Source: Candidatus Fermentibacterota bacterium
Lineage (GTDB): Bacteria; Fermentibacterota; Fermentibacteria; Fermentibacterales; Fermentibacteraceae
Assembly (NCBI GenBank): GCA_022703195.1
Contig: JAKLEF010000006.1
Location: forward strand, 1-19,617
DNA: 19,617 bases
Reading direction: 5' to 3'
Shown: positions 15,245 through 19,617 of the stretch, piece by piece
Position numbering within the stretch: the first letter of the stretch is position 1
Layout of the letters: each line of letters opens with the position of its first letter
The notes under the pieces: generated by a model
Database searches by the model: none
Told to the model about the DNA's origin: nothing
Seen by the model: only the letters and a program-made list of their open reading frames with translations
Translations under genes and position numbers: made by a program

Positions 15245-16485
15245 GCACCGCGCGCAGGTACCGGGAGGGCCTGGGGGCCTTCTCGCGCAACGCCAGGCTC
15301 TTCATCTGGGGCGGCCTCTTCAACGGCCTCGGGATGTCGGTGTTCAGCCTGCTCTTCAACCTGTACCTGAAGGAGCAGTCGTTCACCGAGACTTCGATCG
15401 GGCAGATCCTGGCCGCAGGCTCTCTAGGGGCGGCGATCGCCGCGGTGCCCGCCGCCATGGTTCTCGAGCGCGTCAGGACCAAGCTCGTGCTGATATGGTC
15501 CACCCTCCTATCCTGCGCATGCTATGTCCTGATGGTCCTCGCGGGAGACGCTCCGATGATCAGGCTCATGAGCCTCTCCGCCACGATGTTCGTCACCTTC
15601 TACAGGATCGCCTCGTCGCCCTTCCTGATGACCGAGAGCGGAGAGGGAGAGAGGATATACGTCTTCAGCGTCAACTCGGCGGTCGGGATGCTTTCGAGCC
15701 TTCTGGGATTCCTCTTCGGCGGGATGCTCCCGGGGCTCTTCACACTCACCGGCCTCGCCGGCGGCGCCGCAGCCGCCCAGGAGTACTCGCTCTACTTCGC
15801 GGTGGCTGCCAGCCTGCTCGCCGTGATCCCGTTCTCGCGCATCGAGGGGGACTCCCCGGCGCCGCGGGTTCCGGGCGGCCTGGTCCACAAGCTGAAGTCC
15901 TACGACTGGGACGTCATACGCCGGCTCATGATCCCGAAGATCCTCGTGGGCCTGGGGGCCGGGCTGGTCATACCCTTCATGAACCTCTACTTCAGGAACG
16001 AGTTCGGGCTCGACCCGCCGAGGATCGGCTTCTACTTCTCCCTCATGCAGGTGGGTCTCTTCCTGGGCATGCTCTCGGCCCCCATCCTTACCCGCAGATA
16101 CGGGATGGTGGGCAGCATCGTCCTGACCGAGCTGCTGTCGGTCCCGTTCATGCTGGTGCTCGCCCTCACGCGGAACCTGGCCCTGGCGGTCTCCGCCTTC
16201 GTGATGAGGGGGATGCTGATGAACATGAACCTGCCGATATCCGCCAATTTCGAGATGGAGATACAGAAGCCGGAGGACCGGCCGTTCACCAACGCCGTCT
16301 CGGCGATAGCCTGGAACGGGTCGATGACCCTCAGCGCGGCGGCGGGCGGCGCGATAATCGAGAGGTACTCGTTCGCCTTCTCGTTCTATGTCACGATCGC
16401 GTTCTACCTGCTGTCGGCGGGTTCGTACTACCTGCTGCTCGGGAGGCGCGGCGCCGGGAGGGTGGCGGACCGGTCCGCGGCATGA
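15241..16485 (+). CDS. Major facilitator superfamily (MFS) transporter
   Basis: This 414-residue membrane protein has about twelve hydrophobic segments. The N-half has NGLGMSVFSLLFNLYLKEQ followed by the SIGQILAAGSLGAAIAAVPA helix and ERVRTKLVL, a degenerate MFS loop 2-3 motif. A cytoplasmic central loop is near residues 200-225. The second half starts at VIRRLMIPKILVGLGAGL and contains LTRRYG, the matching loop. Substrate unknown. The GTG at 15241 overlaps the stop of the EamA gene (GTGA) and follows GGAGG by about five bases; the longer upstream frame out to 14410 is only the EamA gene read in another frame. The gene ends nine bases from the convergent HD-GYP gene. Confidence 0.92.
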   Translation: MSTARRYREGLGAFSRNARLFIWGGLFNGLGMSVFSLLFNLYLKEQSFTETSIGQILAAGSLGAAIAAVPAAMVLERVRTKLVLIWSTLLSCACYVLMVLAGDAPMIRLMSLSATMFVTFYRIASSPFLMTESGEGERIYVFSVNSAVGMLSSLLGFLFGGMLPGLFTLTGLAGGAAAAQEYSLYFAVAASLLAVIPFSRIEGDSPAPRVPGGLVHKLKSYDWDVIRRLMIPKILVGLGAGLVIPFMNLYFRNEFGLDPPRIGFYFSLMQVGLFLGMLSAPILTRRYGMVGSIVLTELLSVPFMLVLALTRNLALAVSAFVMRGMLMNMNLPISANFEMEIQKPEDRPFTNAVSAIAWNGSMTLSAAAGGAIIERYSFAFSFYVTIAFYLLSAGSYYLLLGRRGAGRVADRSAA

Positions 16486-16494
16486 GGCCGGGGC

Positions 16495-17577
16495 TCAGGA
16501 GTCTCCGGAGCCTCCGTACAGATAGGTTTCCAGAGCCTGCACCACGGCCGGGTCGAACGCGGCGCCGGCTTCGCCCCTGATCGAGGCGAGGGCGTCCCTG
16601 ACGCTCATGGGGTCGCGGTAGTGCCTCTTAGCGGTCAGCGCCTCGAAGACGTCGGCCACGGCGATGATCCTTCCCCCGAGGGAAATCGCGTCGCCGGGAA
16701 GCCCCGAAGGATAGCCCGATCCGTCCATCCTCTCGTGGTGCTCGAGGGCGAACCTCGCCACGGATTCCAGGTCCTCCTCGAACTCGATGGCGTTCAGTAT
16801 CCTCCCGGTCTGCTCGACGTGGCTGCGCATGACCTCGGTCTCGGCTGCGTCGAGCGGGTCGGGCTTGCGGAGGATGGCGTCGGGAACGCCGATCTTGCCG
16901 TAGTCATGGAGCAGGGCCGCGTACTCGATCTCCCTGACCACCGCCCCGGAGAGGCCCATGGCCCTCGATATGCCGCCGGCGTACTTCATCACGTTCCCGC
17001 TGTGGCCCGCCGTCATGGGATCACGAGCCTCGATCGAGTATGCGAGCGCCTGGATGAGGGATTCGAGCATGCGCCGCCTCTTCTCGTACAGGGAGACGTT
17101 CTCGATCGTGACGCCCGCCTCCGCCGCCACGGCCTCGAGGAAGTCGGCATCCCCGGGCGTGAAGACGCCGCCCTTCTTGTTCACGGCCTGGAAGACTCCG
17201 GTCACCTCTCCGCGCGTGTCGCGGATCGGCACGGTCAGGGCGTTCCTCGTCGTGAACCCCGTCGACCTGTCCACGGAGGAGTCGAATCGCAGGTCGAGCG
17301 AGACGTCGGGGGTGATCAGGGTAGCGCCCGTGCGGAGTACGTGGCCGGCAAGCCCGCGGTCGGCGTCGAGCCAGATCTGCCTGTCGAGGCCTTCGGCAAC
17401 CACCGACCAGAGCGCGTTCCTGGCCCTGTCGAAGATGAACACGGTGGAGCGCTCGGCGCCTATCGATTCGGACGTCTCCCTCGCCAGGAGGGTGAGGAGC
17501 GCGTCGAGGCTCCGAACCCTGTTCATGGCCTTGAGGATCCTGAATATCGAACCGAGGCGCCCCGCATCCCCGTCCAT
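16495..17577 (-). CDS. GAF-HD-GYP domain cyclic-dinucleotide phosphodiesterase
   Basis: This 360-residue cytoplasmic protein joins an N-terminal GAF sensor domain (about 20-165; VPIRDTRGEVTGVFQAVNKK is typical) to an HD-GYP domain (about 170-355). HD-GYP enzymes hydrolyse c-di-GMP and some act on cGAMP. The metal and signature residues are intact: E183, H192, HDYGKIG (224-230), H253, HHERMDGSGYPSG (280-292) and D308 in AVADVFEALT. It is therefore probably active. The start is the ATG at 17577 with GGGAGG six bases upstream; the open frame continues upstream, but that part is antisense to the cyclase gene. It is transcribed divergently from the adenylate cyclase gene, separated by 141 bases. 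The GAF ligand is unknown. Confidence 0.95.
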   Translation of the reverse strand: MDGDAGRLGSIFRILKAMNRVRSLDALLTLLARETSESIGAERSTVFIFDRARNALWSVVAEGLDRQIWLDADRGLAGHVLRTGATLITPDVSLDLRFDSSVDRSTGFTTRNALTVPIRDTRGEVTGVFQAVNKKGGVFTPGDADFLEAVAAEAGVTIENVSLYEKRRRMLESLIQALAYSIEARDPMTAGHSGNVMKYAGGISRAMGLSGAVVREIEYAALLHDYGKIGVPDAILRKPDPLDAAETEVMRSHVEQTGRILNAIEFEEDLESVARFALEHHERMDGSGYPSGLPGDAISLGGRIIAVADVFEALTAKRHYRDPMSVRDALASIRGEAGAAFDPAVVQALETYLYGGSGDS

Positions 17578-17663
17578 GTCCCGCCTCCCGCCCGGCCGCC
17601 CGGGCTCCATCGATTCTAGCCTCCCGCGGCTCCCGCAGGAAGAGCCGGGGCCTTCGCCACAAG

Positions 17664-17691
17664 TTGACTTGAACGGGGGCGGAACGATAAT
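17664..17691 (+). promoter_or_regulatory. Sigma70-like promoter of the cyclase gene
   Basis: TTGACT (17664-17669) and GATAAT (17686-17691) are separated by 16 bases. Transcription would start near 17698, about 20 bases before the ATG at 17719, with GGAGGA in between at 17710-17715. This is the clearest promoter in the window. Confidence 0.7.
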
Positions 17692-17718
17692 GGCGGCAGC
17701 ATCCAACACGGAGGAATC

Positions 17719-19617
17719 ATGGGCCTCAATCGCCGGCTCGCCAGGATCCCCTTCCCGCTGAGGCTGGTCGCGCTCGCGGCGGTCTGTGCGGTCTTGCTCC
17801 TTCCCGTTTCCAGGCTCGGCTTCGTGCAGTCGCTCGAGAACCGTACGCTCGACCTGAGGTTCAAGGCCCAGCCCACGCCGCCCGATCCCTCCATCATCAT
17901 CGTGACGGTCGACGGCGGCTCGCTCGAGCGCCTGCCATGGCTCGGCTGGCCATGGCCGAGGCAGCTCTACGGCGACTGCCTGGGCGTCCTCCGGCGCTGG
18001 GGCGCCAGCGTGGTGGCCTTCGATATCCTCTACGACCTCCCGTCGCTGTACGGGACGGCCGACGACGAAGCCCTCGGCGACAGCGCGGAGGCCTTCGGGA
18101 GCGCAGTCTTCGCCGTGGCCCTGCAGAAGCGCGACGGCAGGCCGATACCCGCAAGCGCCATCATGCCCGTGGAGGGAAGCTGGCCGGGTCTCGACTCGGC
18201 GTGGACCAGCACTCCCCCGTTCGACCCCATCCTCGAGGGCGCCGCGGCCCTCGGCAACGTCTCTGCCGTCCCCGACGCCGACGGGGTGTTCAGGAGGGTG
18301 GGAGTCTTCACAGACACCCCCGACGGACCTGTTCCATCCCTCGCCCTTGCAGCGGCCTGGCTCTCCGCCGGCAGGCCGCCGGTCTCCCTGGAACCCGGCC
18401 TTCTCTCGATAGGGAACGCCCGGATACCGCTCGACGAGGACTACAGGATGATCCTCAGGTTCAGGGGGCCAACGGCCACGTTCAGGTACGTGCCGATAGC
18501 CGATCTGCTCGAGGCCGTCCAGGCCGAGGCCTCCGGGCAGCCATCCCCCGTCGATCCCGCGATCTTCCGCGGCGCCATCGTGTTCGTCGGCTACACCGCG
18601 CCGGGCCTGTACGACCTCAAGCCCACCCCCTACTCGGCCATCTGCCCCGGGGTCGAGGTCCACGCCAATACGGCGGACAACATCCTCGCGGGCGTGGCCC
18701 TCAGGAGGCCGGGCACGCAGGCGGCCCTGGCGTGCGCTCTTGTTGTTGCTCTCCTGTGTGCCGGAGCCTTCCTCCTGGGCAGGTCGGTCCTGCTCCAGGG
18801 CGCGGCCGGCCTCGCCGTGCTCGCGGCCTGGTCGGGCGCGGCATTCCTCGCATTCTCTCAGAACATCTGGCTCGAGGCGGTCTATCCGCTCTCGGCGGGA
18901 GCTGCCGCCCTCCTGGCCGGCAGCATCCTCTCGTACGGGAACGCCAACAGGCAGCGGAAGGAGATCAGGGCCGCGTTCTCCCAGTACCTTTCCCCCACGG
19001 TCGTGGAGCAGCTCTCCAGGCGCCCCGAGCTGCTGGTCCTCGGGGGCGAGCAGAAGGTCATGACGGCCTACTTCTCCGATCTCGCGGGCTTCACCACCTT
19101 CTCCGAGAAGCTCTCCCCGCCGGAGCTCGTGCACCTGCTGAACCGCTACCTGGGCATGATGACCGATACGATCCTCGAGCACGGGGGAACGCTGGACAAG
19201 TACATCGGCGACGCGATAGTCGCATTCTGGAACGCCCCCCTGCCGTGCGGGGACCATGCCGCGGCAGCCTGCAGGGCCGTGCTCGCGATGAGGGACTCGC
19301 TGGCCGATCTGAACGCGGTGCTGTCGGCCGAGGGCCTGCCCGAGCTGAAGCCCCGGACAGGGCTCAACACCGGCCTGATGACGGTGGGCAACATGGGATC
19401 GTCGCGCAGATTCGACTACACGATGATGGGCAGCTCGGTGAACCTCGCCTCGAGGCTCGAGGGTGTGAACAAGGCCTACCGCACACGCATCATGGCCTCG
19501 AGGGCCACCGTGGAGGCCGCGGGCGACGGGTTCGTCTTCCGCGAGCTCGATTCCATCCGCGTGGTCGGACAGAAGACCCCCGTGGACATATTCGAGCTGC
19601 TTGGCTATCGTGGACTG
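17719..19617 (+). CDS. CHASE2-domain class III adenylate cyclase, cut by window edge
   Basis: The frame is open to the right edge, with 633 residues present. An N-terminal membrane helix (about 14-32) is followed by a periplasmic CHASE2 sensor domain (about 38-325: NRTLDLRFKAQP, VAFDILY, FVGYTAPGLYDLKPTPY, GVEVHANTADNIL), three membrane helices (about 334-408), and a class III cyclase domain (about 445-633). The metal aspartates are D454 (FSDLAGF) and D498 (KYIGDAIVAFW). K494 and D566 (FDYTMMG) are the residues that select adenine, so cAMP is the expected product. N575 and R579 in SSVNLASRL stabilise the transition state. The catalytic set is complete, and little but the tail is missing. The start has GGAGG five bases upstream. 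It is divergent from the HD-GYP gene. Confidence 0.95.
   Translation, partial: MGLNRRLARIPFPLRLVALAAVCAVLLLPVSRLGFVQSLENRTLDLRFKAQPTPPDPSIIIVTVDGGSLERLPWLGWPWPRQLYGDCLGVLRRWGASVVAFDILYDLPSLYGTADDEALGDSAEAFGSAVFAVALQKRDGRPIPASAIMPVEGSWPGLDSAWTSTPPFDPILEGAAALGNVSAVPDADGVFRRVGVFTDTPDGPVPSLALAAAWLSAGRPPVSLEPGLLSIGNARIPLDEDYRMILRFRGPTATFRYVPIADLLEAVQAEASGQPSPVDPAIFRGAIVFVGYTAPGLYDLKPTPYSAICPGVEVHANTADNILAGVALRRPGTQAALACALVVALLCAGAFLLGRSVLLQGAAGLAVLAAWSGAAFLAFSQNIWLEAVYPLSAGAAALLAGSILSYGNANRQRKEIRAAFSQYLSPTVVEQLSRRPELLVLGGEQKVMTAYFSDLAGFTTFSEKLSPPELVHLLNRYLGMMTDTILEHGGTLDKYIGDAIVAFWNAPLPCGDHAAAACRAVLAMRDSLADLNAVLSAEGLPELKPRTGLNTGLMTVGNMGSSRRFDYTMMGSSVNLASRLEGVNKAYRTRIMASRATVEAAGDGFVFRELDSIRVVGQKTPVDIFELLGYRGL

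Noticed and set aside
14410..16485. A 691-codon open frame covering both transporters
   Set aside because: Its first 277 codons are the EamA gene read out of frame, rich in Arg and Pro with no domain. The real MFS gene starts at the GTG at 15241, which has its own ribosome site.
16486..16520. GGAG/CTCC palindromes at the convergent MFS/HD-GYP ends as a bidirectional terminator
   Set aside because: Very short stems in a GC-rich coding end, with no T tract.
16495..19257. A 920-codon minus-strand frame
   Set aside because: Only the last 360 codons (from 17577) are the HD-GYP gene. The rest is antisense to the CHASE2 cyclase and has low-complexity Gly/Arg/Glu composition.

Overview
The window is most likely from a GC-rich, uncultured bacterium of the FCB (Fibrobacteres-Chlorobi-Bacteroidetes) sphere, something like Fermentibacteria or Eisenbacteria. 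This is inference. It rests on a secreted protein with a C-terminal tail resembling type IX secretion sorting domains, heavy use of AGG for arginine, the short form of ThiC behind a TPP riboswitch, and many secreted or membrane proteins with only distant family matches. No rRNA, tRNA, CRISPR array, transposase or phage gene was seen.

Layout. Positions 1-1370 (minus strand) hold a DUF2007-type small protein translationally coupled to a HEAT-repeat-like exported protein that runs off the left edge. Positions 1421-2830 (plus) hold a TPP riboswitch, a hairpin that reaches into the Shine-Dalgarno sequence, and thiC. Positions 2843-7015 (minus) form a tight three-gene operon: a membrane-anchored SGNH hydrolase, a lipoprotein of the GH114/TM1410 family, and a multi-pass GT-C-like membrane protein. 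It looks like a cell-surface glycan module. In the GH114-like lipoprotein the two halves of the barrel are in the reverse of the usual order, which points to a circular permutation.

Positions 7016-7449 are an AT-rich gap with a 13-bp direct repeat. Positions 7450-10736 (plus) form a visibly AT-richer island: a secreted clan-GH-A-like protein with the type IX-like tail, overlapping an FG-GAP/VCBS-like secreted protein. Thirty bases later comes a GC-rich GT-C membrane protein of the TMTC/PMT kind, whose best-supported start codon is ATT. Facing it (12574-13860, minus) is a second membrane-anchored SGNH-fold protein in which all the signature catalytic positions appear replaced, so probably a pseudoenzyme. 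Upstream of it, in a 499-base gap, is a 339-bp near-palindrome with perfect 29-bp ends (13938-14276).

Positions 14360-16485 (plus) encode two overlapping transporters, EamA then MFS. Positions 16495-19617 hold a divergent signalling pair: a GAF-HD-GYP phosphodiesterase (minus) and a CHASE2-adenylate cyclase (plus, cut by the right edge) behind a recognisable sigma70-like promoter.

The strongest candidates for something undescribed are the permuted GH114-like lipoprotein and its operon, the pseudo-SGNH protein, and the palindromic element. All family calls come from reading motifs by eye and from memory of the families. No database search was run.
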